Source of the DNA: Diadophis punctatus similis
Lineage: Eukaryota; Chordata; Lepidosauria; Squamata; Dipsadidae
Direction: 5' to 3'
DNA: 64,000 nt
Assembly (NCBI GenBank): GCA_023053685.1
Contig: JALIGW010000002.1
Location: 248,597,856 to 248,661,855, forward strand
The notes under the pieces were generated by a model. That model saw only the letters and a program-made list of their open reading frames with translations. It ran no database searches and had not been told where the DNA came from. Shown one piece after another: positions 10,218 through 20,316 of this stretch. The position numbers were made by a program, and so were the translations under genes. How positions within the stretch are numbered: the first letter of the stretch is position 1; each line of letters opens with the position of its first letter.

Positions 10218-10693
10218 TGTTAGGTCTCTGACCATAACTGATTGGATAGATAATATATGTCTAGTTTTTAACAGCTATAAGTCTGTTTAGCTTAGGTGTT
10301 GCAGACTGCCACAAGAGGGAGCTAGAGTTCACAGCTTATTTCTATGGGAGTCCCTCTCTGTTTGTCTTTGGTCTCTGCTACTCAGAGTGTGTGTTCTCTG
10401 CTACTCATTAGAGCAAGGCCTAGAGTATGTATGCTCTGCATTTCTCTCTGTGTTGTAGTTATGTATTATAGCTGAAATGTATTTGTACTGGATAATACTT
10501 GGATTGTCATTATGACTATTAAGTGTATGACTTTGGACTGTTTATAGGAAAATGCTATTTCTTAAAGTAAACGTTTAATTCAAGTTAGTGTATCTGTGTG
10601 TGGCTGAGTACTTATTCACAACTGATCTCAATCTAAACGTTTCTGTATGCACAACCTTGGTAACACAAGGAATACTCTGCTAATACATTAACA
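10218..10693 (+). repeat. Copia 3' LTR
   Basis: 476 bp, same length and apparently same sequence as the 5' LTR. It is followed by the CTTTC target duplication and then by the rest of the gypsy host sequence. Confidence 0.95.
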
Positions 10694-10875
10694 CTTTCAA
10701 TCCAGAGTCCCTTGAACTCTTAAGAGTCAAGGGTCTTTCTTCCCTTAGAGACCTAACTGGGGCAGGTCTGACATTAGCTAATAGGAAAGCAATGCATAGA
10801 GACTCCCTACTGCACATTGATCACATCCCTATCAACTGCAGGAAGAAGCAGCCTGCAGGGTTGTGATGACTGAAC

Positions 10876-11110
10876 GCGGGCAGTCCTCACTTAGCGACCA
10901 CAATTATGACTGGCAATTCTGTTGCAAAGTTTCATGACTGCTAAGTGAAAAATCACTTGATTGCAACAGGTTTTTCACCTCACTTTGCCTATGGTTGTTA
11001 AATGAATCACTGTGGACATTGAGACATCACCTGACTGTTAGTGATTTTATTTCTGTCTTCTCCATTAACTTTGTTTGGCTGGTTTGGTAAGCATGCTAAT
11101 GGCTAACAGA
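10876..11110. mobile_element. Miniature element fragment (GTCGTAAGTCGAGG family), degenerate
   Basis: Contains AGTCCTCACTTAGCGACCAC, GACTGCTAAGTGAA and GTTGTTAAATGAATCACTG, the internal phrases of this family. No clear termini. Confidence 0.55.
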
Positions 11111-11945
11111 TGATCATGGGACAATTTGATGGTTTAAAATACAATGATTGTTTGCAAAGCTGTTTTTTTTTGGTACCATCATAATCTTGAATGGTTACTA
11201 AACGAGACAAATGGTATGGGAGGATGAATCCCTTTGTGAGCCTGAGCTCTTTCCAAGAAGCTCCCATTGAGAGCACAGCCACTTCTTAAAAGACCCCTCA
11301 CCATGGTTTGGAAACTGCTGGTTGGTTGGAGAAGGCTAAAGGGGATGTGGATTCTACAGATTTGGAGTGAACAGACTCGGTGCGTGATGAACTAGAATTG
11401 GATGTGATGAAATTGGTGGTCACTGGGAAATGGAAATTGCCATATCTAACTGGAAAACTATTTGGACTGGACTCTGGGGAAAATGGATTGACAACAGGGG
11501 TTTATGATTTTAAGGAATAAGACACAATTGTTTTATTGCTCTCAACCAACATCTGAAGAAAAAATTTTATTCGTAAGAATCAAACAAAGATATTTCATCC
11601 CGGACAGATCAGATGATTTTGGTGACTTATGGTAAATAAAAAGCCATTCTAGACTTTATACAAGTTAAATGCAAAACTAGATTGTTAATGCTTTGATGTT
11701 TTAACTTTGCTGTTGGTTCACCTGTTAACTACTTTTTAAATTTTGGGCCTGCTTCGTAAGGGGAGGAAACTAATATTGCTCCAATATATTTATGAATACT
11801 CAACTGGGGGGGATAATATATGTAAATCTGTTTTTGTCTTCTTGAAGCACATTTTCCCTTCTATTTAAATATTGTGTCTATCCTCATTTTGTTTTTTCAA
11901 ATTTCTTTCTTTTTTTGGAGTTTGTAATTTAAATTAATTTTCCAA
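11111..11945. other. Non-coding stretch, nothing recognised
   Basis: AT-rich, no frame of note, no repeat family that I can name. It may be old LINE 3' UTR, but I see no diagnostic motif. Confidence 0.4.
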
Positions 11946-12001
11946 ATTTTATATATATATAAAATTATATATATATATATTTCCAAATATATATATATAT
12001 T
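11946..12001. repeat. TA-rich microsatellite
   Basis: Three (TA)n blocks separated by short interruptions. Confidence 0.9.
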
Positions 12002-12084
12002 TAAGAAGCCACTTTATGAGAAGGAAGTTCATGGGCTGTTGTATCTATTTTCTAACCCGCCTCTAAATTCATGGAAACCCAACA

Positions 12085-12634
12085 TTATAGTCCAACCTGC
12101 TGCTCGATGCAGGAGCTTTATACCATCTCACTCAAATGGTTGTCCAGTCTATTCTTGAAAACTTCCAGTGATGGAGCAGCCACAATGCCTGGATGTAAGC
12201 TATTGAATTGATTCATTGCTCTCACTGACAGACAATTCCTCTTTACTTCTAGGTTGGACCTGATTTTAACAAGCTTCCACCCATTATTTGTTTGCCTGCA
12301 ATCCGATGCCCTAGATAATAAGTCAATCCGCTCTTCTTCGTGACAGATGCACAAGTACTGGAAGATCATGTCCCTCCTAATAACCCTTTATCATCTTTGT
12401 TGCTCTTCTTTGCACACTTTCCAGGGTGTCAACAACTTTTTTGTATCATGGTGACCAGAATTGGACACAGTATTCTGAGTGTGATATCACCAGCACTGTG
12501 TAAAGCAATTCTCTCTTCTTGTTGTCTTGACATTATTCCTCTGTTGATGCAGCCGATGACTGCATTGGCTTTTTTTGGCAGCTGCAGCACAATACTAGCA
12601 CAAGTGGTATTTGTCCACTTATCATGCACCCCAG
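12085..12634 (-). mobile_element. CR1 LINE 3' fragment
   Basis: Reverse-strand reading gives the CR1 ORF2 C-terminus (NNGWKLVKIRSNLEVKRN; LSVRAMNQFNSL; LEVFKNRLDNHLSE), with earlier ORF2 in shifted frames up to about 12630. CCCCAGGGATACATGG, the left edge of the unit A/D flank, follows at 12648. Confidence 0.85.
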
Positions 12635-12659
12635 GGATACATGGCTTGCCCTTCTGGAG

Positions 12660-13208
12660 ATCTCCCAGACACAGCCACCATTTTCAGTGCACCCACAACT
12701 CCGTAATACGGTCTACAAAGTGTTAAGGTAGCAAAATAGAAGAGTTTGTCCAACTACCACGCAACAGTAACCAAGAAGCAGCCACCATATTGACACAGAG
12801 GCAGCCATGGCAAAATGGCAGCTGCTTCCACAAGTCTATTGCACGGTCCAGGGATGAATCCACGGCACAGTAATGGCTGCTTCCATGACACAGTCACACA
12901 GGCAAGAGATGCATGTCCTGCTCTCTTTCCCCACATGAGGTTCAGAGATCTTCAAAAGGTATGGAAGAGGAAGAGGCTGTGACGCCTGGTAGGGAGGGAC
13001 TCAGGCCTAAGTATTGCAGGGTTCCAATAAAGTGGGGACCCTGCGGGGAAGGGGAAGGCCTATGGGGACCAGTGGAGACCCTATGGTGGAAGGAAAGACC
13101 TACAGGGACCTGTGAGGGAGGGAAAGGCTTAGAAGGAACCAAAGGTTGGGATAGGGGAGGCTTTGGAAGGCAAGCCTGGGCCTGCCCTAGGCCTCCAAGA
13201 ACTTCCCC
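12660..13208. other. Segment present in unit A flank but absent from unit D
   Basis: Unit D passes directly from CCAGGGATACATGGC to CTCAGATAGCCACTG (about 44665-44690), whereas unit A has about 550 extra bases here, rich in CAGCCACC and GGGGACC phrases. It could be an insertion in A or a deletion in D. The open frames on both strands look fortuitous. Confidence 0.45.
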
Positions 13209-13592
13209 AAACTCTGAGGTAGCCACTGTTGCGCTTAACAACTTGCACATTCATTTGATGGCTTCATCAGAGAGAGAAGGGGGTGGGGGTAGTTCAGCAA
13301 GGTAATCTCACTTAACTACTGTTACAACATGCAACCAAAATTGGCAGGTCCCACTACAATTGTATCTCGAGGACTACTTTTATGGTCACTGGGGAATTAT
13401 GGCACTCATAATCTGGAGGACAACAAGATAGAAGACAGAAACTCTACATGGTGGAATTCCACAATCAATATAAAACACCCACCACCCAAAAGCCTTTTAG
13501 AGGAATTCCACAATTTCTGAACAAACGTTTTATCAAACAACAGTTTCCACTTTTTTCTCTCCACCTACAGGTGTCTCACGAGATGGCCATTT

Positions 13593-15239
13593 CTAATGAC
13601 ATTTCCCCACAATCACGGCATTCAAAGTGTTTCCTCTCCTGTGAGTCCTCTGGTGTACCACCATGTTGTAATTCTGACTGAAACTTTTGCCACAAACAGG
13701 ACACTCATACGGTTTCTCTCCTGTGTGAGTCCTCTGGTGTATCATCATGTTGGAATTCTGACTGAAACTTTTGCCACAAACAGGACATTCATACGGTTTC
13801 TCTCCTGTGTGAGTCCTCTGGTGTGTCACCAGGCTGGAAGTATGACTAAAACCTTTCCCACAGACAGGACATTCAAAAGGTCTATCTCCTGTGTGGATCC
13901 TCTGGTGACTTGTGAGCTGGAATTTTCTAATGAAACTTTTCCCACAATCAGGACAGTCAAAGTGTTTCCCTCCTGTGTGAGTCCTCAGGTGTACCTCCAG
14001 GTTGGAACTTTGACTGAAACATTTTTCATAATAAGGGCATTCAAAGTGTTTCTCTGCTGTGTGTATCCTCTGGTGTGTTACCAGGCTGGAATTATGATTG
14101 AAACGTTTTTCACAATCAGGACATTCAAAGGGTTTCTCTCCTGTGTGAGTCCTCTGGTGTGTCACAAGGTAGTAGTTTTTAATGAAACGTTTTCCACAAA
14201 CTGGACATTCAAATGGTTTCTCTCCTGTATGAATCCTCTGGTGTATCACCAGGCGGCAATTGTGACTAAAACCTTTCCCACAGAAAGGGCATTCAAAGGG
14301 TTTGTCTCCGGTATGTATCCTCTGGTGACTTGTGAGCTGAAATTTTTTAATGAAACTTTCACCACAATATGGACACTGATATGATTTCCCAACTGTATGA
14401 ATCCTCTGGTGTTTCACCAGGTTGGAATTGTCACTGAAACTTTTCCCACAAACTGGACACTCATACGGTTTCTCTCCTATGTGAGTCCTCTGGTGTGTCA
14501 TCAGGTGGGAATTGTGACTGAAGCTTTTCCCACAAAGAGCACATTCAAATGGTTTCTCTCCTGTGTGAGTCCTCTGGTGTATCACCAGCTGGGAATTCTG
14601 ATCGAAACTTTTCCCACAAAGAGCACATTCAAACGGTTTCTCTCCTGTGTGAGTCCTCTGGTGTATCACCAGCTGGGAATTCTGATCGAAACTTTTCCCA
14701 CAAAGAGCACATTCAAACGGTGTCTCTCCTGTGTGAATCCTCTGGTGAATCATGAGCTGGGATTTTTTAATGAAACATTTCCCACAATCAGGACATTGAT
14801 AGGGTTTCTCTCCTGTGTGAATCCTCTGGTGAATCATGAGCTGGGATTTTTTAATGAAACATTTCCCACAATCAGGACATTGATAGGGTTTCTCTCCTGT
14901 GTGAGTCCTCTGGTGTACCATGAGGTGGGATTTCTGACTGAAACTTTTCCCACAATCAGGACATTCAAAGGGTTTCTCTCCTGTGTGAGTTCTCTGGTGT
15001 TTCATCAGGTTGGAATTAAAACTGAAACATTTACCACAAACAGGACATTCAAAGGGTTTCTCTCCTGTGTGAGTCCTCTGGTGTATCACCATGTTGGAAT
15101 TCTTACTGAAACATTTCCCACAATCAGGACATTCAAAAGGTTTCTCTCCTGTGTGAGTCCTCTGGTGTATCACCAACTTGGAATTCCCACTGAAACATTT
15201 CCCACAATCAGGACACTCATATTTCTTTTTTGTGTGCAT
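13593..15239 (-). CDS. C2H2 zinc-finger array protein, copy A (19 fingers)
   Basis: 548 residues of nearly perfect 28-residue C2H2 fingers joined by HTGEKPF/Y linkers, the layout of a vertebrate DNA-binding KRAB- or SCAN-type zinc-finger protein expected to act in the nucleus. I count 19 fingers. Finger 15 has lost its second cysteine (CPYYEK). Fingers 5 and 6 are identical, as are 7 and 8, so two 84-bp duplications are recent. The last linker shifts frame, giving RRGNTLNAVIVGKCH in place of a twentieth finger. The ATG at 15237-15239 replaces the Thr codon of a linker and lies two codons after a TAG (15243-15245) shared by all four copies. No KRAB or SCAN domain is visible. It could be a short array-only protein or the surviving part of a pseudogene. 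Confidence 0.7.
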   Translation of the reverse strand: MHTKKKYECPDCGKCFSGNSKLVIHQRTHTGEKPFECPDCGKCFSKNSNMVIHQRTHTGEKPFECPVCGKCFSFNSNLMKHQRTHTGEKPFECPDCGKSFSQKSHLMVHQRTHTGEKPYQCPDCGKCFIKKSQLMIHQRIHTGEKPYQCPDCGKCFIKKSQLMIHQRIHTGETPFECALCGKSFDQNSQLVIHQRTHTGEKPFECALCGKSFDQNSQLVIHQRTHTGEKPFECALCGKSFSHNSHLMTHQRTHIGEKPYECPVCGKSFSDNSNLVKHQRIHTVGKSYQCPYCGESFIKKFQLTSHQRIHTGDKPFECPFCGKGFSHNCRLVIHQRIHTGEKPFECPVCGKRFIKNYYLVTHQRTHTGEKPFECPDCEKRFNHNSSLVTHQRIHTAEKHFECPYYEKCFSQSSNLEVHLRTHTGGKHFDCPDCGKSFIRKFQLTSHQRIHTGDRPFECPVCGKGFSHTSSLVTHQRTHTGEKPYECPVCGKSFSQNSNMMIHQRTHTGEKPYECPVCGKSFSQNYNMVVHQRTHRRGNTLNAVIVGKCH

Positions 15240-15400
15240 CGTCTAGCTTATCACCAGTCTGTAGTTTTGACCAAAACTTTCCCCACAATCAGAGCATTCA
15301 AAGCATTTGCCAGTGGTGTGAGTTTTCTAATGTGTCAGCAAGTTGCCATTTTCACTACATTGGGAGCACTTATAGGGCTTTTCTCCTATGTCATAACCAT
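15240..15400 (-). pseudogene. Decayed upstream fingers of copy A
   Basis: The reverse strand reads GEKPYKCSQC...NGNLLTH-stop-KTHT, then KCFECSDCGESFGQNYRLVIS-stop-TMHTKK. These are two finger remnants in the same frame as the array, separated by TAG codons where Gln is expected (CAG to TAG). The same two stops occur in copies B, C and D. Confidence 0.75.
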
Positions 15401-15404
15401 CATA

Positions 15405-15562
15405 AATGTGAATTAGCTGCCAAGCATCCAGTTATAAATCATGTGACCATGGGGTTGCTGCAAGGCATGTGTGTGAAAAATGGTCATAAGTGAGTTTTTT
15501 CAGTGGTGTTGTAACTTCGAACAGTCACTAAACGAACTGTTGTAAGTTGAGGACTACCTGTA
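15405..15562. mobile_element. Miniature element inside the finger exon, copy A
   Basis: Ends in GTTGTAAGTTGAGGACTACCTGTA and contains CATGTGACCATGGGG and GTGTGAAAAATGGTCATAAG. It sits between the exon start (15757) and the fingers in all four copies. In the inverted relic the sequence runs through the site without it (about 24911-24925). Confidence 0.7.
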
Positions 15563-15574
15563 ATGTATCCTTGT

Positions 15575-15757
15575 GTTCCGCATACTCTACTTTTTCCAGT
15601 TCGAAATCTCTTCTTGATCACCTGCTAGGGAAGGAGAATTGTGTGGTTTTTTTGAAGGAAATGAAAAATATTTTGATTTCTGGCTTGATTTGCTTTCCTT
15701 TTTAATGTTGTTTGTTATTCCCAGTTGTCCGGTGTGCTCTTATAGGGTCTTCTTTGT
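15575..15757 (-). other. 5' part of finger exon with splice-acceptor-like start, copy A
   Basis: The minus strand has a pyrimidine-rich tract and CTTACAG just before 15757, then ACAAAGAAGACCC. This matches the first bases of a last exon upstream of ZNF fingers, conserved at 31456, 40134, 48146 and 24705 (plus strand). All frames contain stops in every copy. Confidence 0.5.
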
Positions 15758-15798
15758 CTGTAAGATGCAAAGAAAAGTGTAACTTTCATTGTTTATAA

Positions 15799-15882
<84 letters not shown>

Positions 15883-15892
15883 AATAATATAA
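15799..15892. repeat. AAT then AAC trinucleotide microsatellite
   Basis: (AAT)n to about 15850, (AAC)n to about 15880, then mixed, at the 3' tail of the adjacent CR1 copy. Confidence 0.95.
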
Positions 15893-16022
15893 AAACAACA
15901 GAGTTGGAAGGGACCTTGGAGGTCTTCTAGTCCAACCCCCTGCTTATGCAGGAAACCCTATACTACTTCAGACAGATGGTTATCCAACATCTTCTTAAAA
16001 ATGTCTAGTGTTGGAGCATTCA
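15893..16022 (-). mobile_element. CR1 3' terminal fragment
   Basis: GAGTTGGAAGGGACCTTGGA through AACATCTTCTTAAAAATGTC is the last about 130 bp of CR1, in reverse orientation, with the trinucleotide repeat as its tail. Confidence 0.85.
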
Positions 16023-16959
16023 TGCGAAAAATGAAAAAGATAAATAATGAGAAAGTGTAACTTTCATTGTTTATAAAATAGTTGCATAAGATGTGAAAAA
16101 TGAAAAAGATATGCATTAAAGGTAAAAAGGAAATATGCCGCAATGCTAAAATAACCTTATTATTTATTTGACACATTGAAGATTACCGAGATCCAAGTTC
16201 ACATTTGCATTCAACCATGTAATTCTCTTGTTGACTTGGGTCAATACAAATTCTTAGTACAGCAGTTATTGGATAGAATCACTGTAATTAAGATGAATAC
16301 AACATACAACAGAACAATAGAGTTGGAAGGGACCTTGAAGGTCTTTTAGTCCAACCTTCTGCTCAAGCGATAGACCTTATACCATTTCAGACAAGTGGCC
16401 GTTGAATCTCTTTTTGAAAGCCTCCAGTTACGGAGTACCCAAAACTTCTGAAGGCAAGCTATTCCATTGGTTGATTGCTGTAATCGTTAGGAATTTTCTG
16501 TTTAGTTCTAGGTTGCTTTTCTCTTTGGTTACCGTATTTTTCGGAGTATAAGACGCACCTCTTTACTCCCCAAAAAAGGGTCAAAAAGTGGGTGCATCTT
16601 ATACTCCGAATGTAGCCCCCACCCACCTGCCAGCCGCCACTCAGCCTGGGGAGGAAAGCGTTTTCAGGCGGCAGCGCTGCGATCCCCTCCCCGATTCCAA
16701 AAACAGAGCGTGCGGAGACCAAAAAAGAGCATTGCGTTTCAGGCGGTGGGCAGCGCCGGTTGCACGCCCCATTTTTGGAATGGGGAAGGAAGTGTTTTCG
16801 GGCTGCAGCGCTGGCTGGAACCATCCACCGCCTGAAACACAATGCTCTTCTTTTGCCTCCGCAAAAAAACTTTTCTCCCAATTCCCAAAACAGGGCATGT
16901 GGAGGCAAAAAAAGAGCATTGCGTTTCAGGCATTTTCGGCTGGTTCCAGCCATTGCTGG

Positions 16960-17290
16960 CCACCGCCGCTGCTGCCGCTGTTGCTGGGAGCCTCCGCCCC
17001 AGCCGCCATTGCAGCCTCCGCCGCAGGACCTGCCGCTGCCTTCGCCGCAGCCCCCGCCCCCATTGCAGCCCCGCCGCAGGACCCGCCACTGCCGCAGCTC
17101 CCGCCGCTGCTGATACTCGCCACCGCCGATACTCGCCGCCGCCAGAGCCACCGCTGCTGCTGCCCTTCGCAGGACCCGCCGACGCCGCAGCCCCCAACGC
17201 CGCCAATACTCGCCGCTGCCGGAGCCACCGCTGCTGCTGCCCGCCGCAGGACCCGCCGCCACCGCAGCCCCCGCCGATACTCGCCGCTGC
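16960..17290. repeat. CCG/GCC-rich imperfect triplet block
   Basis: Repeated phrases such as GCAGGACCCGCC and GATACTCGCCGC give long Ala/Pro or Gly/Arg frames on both strands. The coding-like look comes from composition. Confidence 0.8.
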
Positions 17291-17394
17291 TGCTGCCCGA
17301 AGCGAGCAGCCTGACAGGTTTGAAGACCAACTTCCAAGTTTGAAGAGCCCTGGGTTAGGGGTGCAAGGGTCTTCAAACTTGCCAAGTTTAAGAC

Positions 17395-17640
17395 TAGTGG
17401 ACTTCAACTCCCAGAATTCCTCCTCCAGTCATGCTAGCTCAGGAATGACTGGAGGAGGAATTCTGGGAGTTGAAGTCCACAAGTCTTAAACTTGACAAGT
17501 TTGAAGACCCTTGCCACCCCTAACCCAGGGCTCTTCAAACTTGGCAACTTTAAGACTTGTGGACTTCAACTCCCATTCCTGAGCTAGCATGACTGGAGGA
17601 GGAATTCTGGGAGTTGAAGTCCACAAGTCTTAAAGCTGTC
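17395..17640. repeat. Long inverted repeats inside the TA element
   Basis: GTGGACTTCAACTCCCAGAA and its complement recur in alternating orientation around GTCATGCTAGCTCAGGAATG, with flanking ACTTGACAAGTTTGAAGACC-type arms. The stretch could fold into a stem. The same module recurs at 27985-28225. Confidence 0.8.
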
Positions 17641-18423
17641 AAGTTTGAAGTTTGTAGAAAGTGTACATAGTTGTAAAAAGTATACATGGTTGTAAAAAGT
17701 ATACATGGTTGTAAAAACTATACATGGTTGTAAAAATTATTCTGCTACACTGGTATTTTATTAAATAATATATTACTACACCATTTGGTTCAGAATACTC
17801 TTTTCCTTGCTTTCCTCCTCTAAAATCTAGGTGCGTCCTATATCCCGGTGCGTCCTATACTCCGAAAAATATGGTAGTTTCCATCCATTGTTTCTTTTGG
17901 TACTTTGGAAAATAGTTTGACTTGTCTCTGTCTTTATAGGAGCCCCTCAAATACTGGAACACTGCTGTCATGTCTCCGGTAGCCCTTCTCATTAGACTAG
18001 ACATACCCAATTCCTGTAACCATTCTTTGTATGTTTTAGCCTCCAGCACCCTAATTACCAATAGTGCATTTTCTGTTTCAGACTTTACTATTATTTGTAA
18101 GTGTTACTCCATTTAAACAATGGCAGATGGAATCTCTAAGTTTATATTGCAAGGGGGGAAAACAAGAATTAAATATAAATTATTGCAAGACAGTAAGGAA
18201 AGAGGAAGTTGGGTTTACCAGATTTCAAATTGTACTTTGATGCTTGTTGTTTTGTCTAGCAAAAAGAGTGGGTGACTCTCCAAATTAAGGGGTTACTTGA
18301 GTTAGATGGCCATGAATTAGGATTTTGAGGGCACAATTGTTTATGGTAAGATATGGTTAGGGAATGATATAAAGGCAATGAATTTTGGAAATGTAAAGAG
18401 CTTTTTATCATTTACAGCAATAG

Positions 18424-18656
18424 GACTTAGACTGATATACAGCTTCACAGTGCTTTCCAGCCCTCTCAAGCACTTTAGAGAGTCAGCATATTGCCCCCAA
18501 TAATCTGAATCCTCATTTTACCGACCTCAAAAGGATGGAAGACTGAGTCAACCTTGAGCCTGGTGAGATTCAAACTGCCAAATTGCAGGCAGCTGGCAGT
18601 CAACAGAAGTAGTCTGCAGTACTGCATTCTAACCACTGCGCCAACATGGCTCTTTA
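18424..18656 (-). mobile_element. tRNA-derived SINE, reverse copy
   Basis: Reverse complement of the family at 34915-35153. It carries CCCCCAATAATCTGAATCC and the GGATGGAAGACTGAGTCAAC body and splits the L1 segment. Confidence 0.75.
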
Positions 18657-19139
18657 TGGTGGACATGTGACAAAGAAAAATATTGGAGTAAGACACACAT
18701 CTTAATACAGAAGACTATTAAAGTGAATATAAAGATAAAACCAATTAGTTTTCTTTTAGGCTTAATAAATAAAGAACTTGAAAAAACAATGGACTTCTGT
18801 ATTTTATATTTTGATGAATACAAGTTTTTTTGGGGGGGACAAATTCTTAGGACTGCAAAGAGTTATTATGAAAAATATTTGGAAGTGCTGGGGATAGATT
18901 ATACAATTAATCTATTCCTCAATAGAGAGAAAAATAGAAATAAATAAATTTACAAAATTATATATCTGGAAAACCCAGGTTTTCAGCCTGAAAAAATGTC
19001 CCAAAATGGTTACAGTCAAACCTTCTGTCCTAACTTTAGAGATGTGGGGGCTTTAACTGATGAAATTATGCCTAAAGCCTCTAAAAGATTTGAAGCACCC
19101 ATTTTGCCCATGGAAGTCCTGAGCACCAGGGCAGAAAAT

Positions 19140-19620
19140 ACTTTCCACAACCACTCTGGTGACACCCCAACTGAAGTGGTCTTGCTGACTGCATTTGGGA
19201 CTGGCATCTGTGTCACTAAGCAGCCTGATCACGAAGCATGATGTCACGTGAGAGTGCCAACTTACATCTGGTCCTCTGCAGTTGTGGGTTGTTAAATGCA
19301 ATTTCACCTGACTGTGGCCTGCAACCTCCTGCCAGCATCCCCACTGATTTTGCTTTTGTGAAGCCAGCTGGGAACGTCACAAATGGGGATCAGGAGTGTG
19401 GGATGCTTCAACCATCATAAATATGCAGCGGTTTGCAGAACCCAATTTGATGCAAGTCCTTTTCCTGCACCTTCATAACCACAGGAACTACTGACTTTTT
19501 CAGGTCACTGAAGAAGTGCTAAAATGACCAGAGATTTCTGCACCAGGTCTGCATCTGCAGTGCCATAGTGACTTGGAAGGCTCATGAAACAAACGGTAAG
19601 CGAGGACTACCGATACAAAT
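19140..19620. mobile_element. Degenerate GTCGTAAGTC-family element
   Basis: Contains CATGATGTCACGTGA, CAACCATCATAAATATG and GGTAAGCGAGGACTACC, an eroded full-length version of the family. A parallel copy lies at 41590-41900. Confidence 0.45.
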
Positions 19621-19849
19621 TGAACATCCCAAAAGGTCCTTTTTAGTTGAACCTGGTTAATCTATGGATGTGGCACCAATAGGAATTACCGTGCTTGTTG
19701 GCTAGACATGGAAGTAAAAAATCAAAAAGACATAGTGGCAGAGCTGTCCAATATTATTGCCAAGAAAACATAACTGTGTCAGCTATACTGGACTTAATAC
19801 TAAGAGAGAAGACATGAAAGGGCAACAAACATATTTGTGGGTTTGAGGC

Positions 19850-20215
19850 TAAAACATACAAAGATGGTTGCAGGAATTGGATATATCTATATAGAAGGAG
19901 GAGGGGCGAAATGATAGCAGTCTTCCAATATGTGAGGGGCTGCCACAAAGGAGAGGGGCTCAACCTCTTCTCCAGAGCATCTGAAGGCAGAACAGGAAAC
20001 AATGGATGGAAACGAATGAAAGAGAGAAGCAACCTAGAAACAAGGAGACATTTCCTGAGTGTGAGAACAATTAACCGGTTTTCCTGCAGAAGTTGTGGCT
20101 GCTCCATCACTGGAGGCTTTCAGGAAGACATTGGACAGCCATGTGTCTGAAATGTATAAGGTCTCCTGCTGGAGCAGGGGGCTGGACTAGATGACCTCAA
20201 AGATCCCTTTCAAGT
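19850..20215 (+). mobile_element. CR1 3' fragment
   Basis: The plus frame reads AVFQYVRGCHKGEGLNLFSR ... NNGWKRMKERSNLETRRHFL ... INRF, the CR1 ORF2 end, then GGACTAGATGACCTCAAAG. It lies next to the first-exon-like segment in units A, B, C and D. Confidence 0.85.
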
Positions 20216-20316
20216 GTTCCTCCGCAATTCTAGTTGCTTCTCTGCTTCCACGCCGTGGAGGGAACCAAACAGCCTGAGTTGCTCCCGGATTCTCCTCCGA
20301 TCTGCCCTCAACTCAC

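Larger units (their letters stand above)
5741..10693 (+). mobile_element. Complete Ty1/copia LTR retrotransposon
   Basis: The element is 4953 bp. It has two 476-bp LTRs (TGTTAGG...TTAACA), a primer-binding site, one gag-pol frame, a polypurine tract and a 5-bp CTTTC target duplication. Reading both LTRs side by side I found no difference, and the coding frame has no stop or frameshift. Domain order (Gag, zinc knuckle, protease, integrase, RT, RNase H) places integrase before RT, which defines the copia superfamily. It lies inside a decayed gypsy RT fragment whose frame is restored on removal. No env-like gene is present. The combination indicates a recent, possibly still competent insertion; activity itself cannot be seen from sequence. 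Confidence 0.96.
16532..17874. mobile_element. TA-flanked inverted-repeat element (mariner-like, non-autonomous)
   Basis: Termini CCGTATTTTTCGGAGTATAA and its near complement at 17847-17874 form inverted repeats, flanked by TA at 16530-16531 and 17875-17876. Units B (31955), C (41009) and D (48925) show the uninterrupted CR1 site with a single TA, which proves the target duplication. The interior has no transposase; it holds a GC-rich triplet-like block (16960-17290), motifs around GCGTTTCAGGCGG, and a foldback (17395-17640). Tc1/mariner assignment rests on the TA target; other TA-inserting families are possible. Confidence 0.85.
16313..18090 (-). mobile_element. CR1 fragment inside the L1, split by a later element
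   Basis: The parts 16313-16530 and 17877-18090 together give the CR1 ORF2 C-terminus on the minus strand (SLMRRATGDMTAVFQYLRGS and the following residues). The same CR1-in-L1 arrangement occurs in units B, C and D, so it predates the duplications. The 16532-17874 element splits it only here. Confidence 0.8.
16258..18838 (+). mobile_element. L1 ORF2-derived segment, interrupted
   Basis: Pieces read as L1 ORF2: 16262-16300 (LLDRITVIKMN), 18118-18260 (ISKFILQ, then GLPDFKLYFDACC in a shifted frame), 18260-18420 (KEWVTLQIKGLLELDGHEL) and 18657-18790 (WWTCDKEKYWSK; FLLGLINKELEK). A CR1 copy, a TA-flanked element and a SINE interrupt it. The 12-bp phrase ACAAATTCTTAG flanks it at 16246-16257 and 18839-18850. 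There is no poly(A), so the boundaries may not be those of a simple L1 insertion. Units B, C and D carry the same L1. Confidence 0.7.

Noticed and set aside
13593..15239. Regular 84-bp periodicity that could suggest a CRISPR-like or satellite array
   Set aside because: The period equals 28 codons of a C2H2 finger, and translation explains every repeat.
13596..15416. Long plus-strand frames opposite array A (and likewise opposite B, C and D) with repeated T-F-P-T-x-R-T-F-K and C-V-S-P-L-V words
   Set aside because: They are the antisense of the 84-bp finger repeat. The same pattern appears opposite every array, and the sense strand is a clear C2H2 array.
16459..17489. Long Ala/Pro- and Gly/Arg-rich frames on both strands
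   Set aside because: They fall inside a transposon payload of CCG/GCC-type composition, overlap in all frames, and have no recognisable domain.
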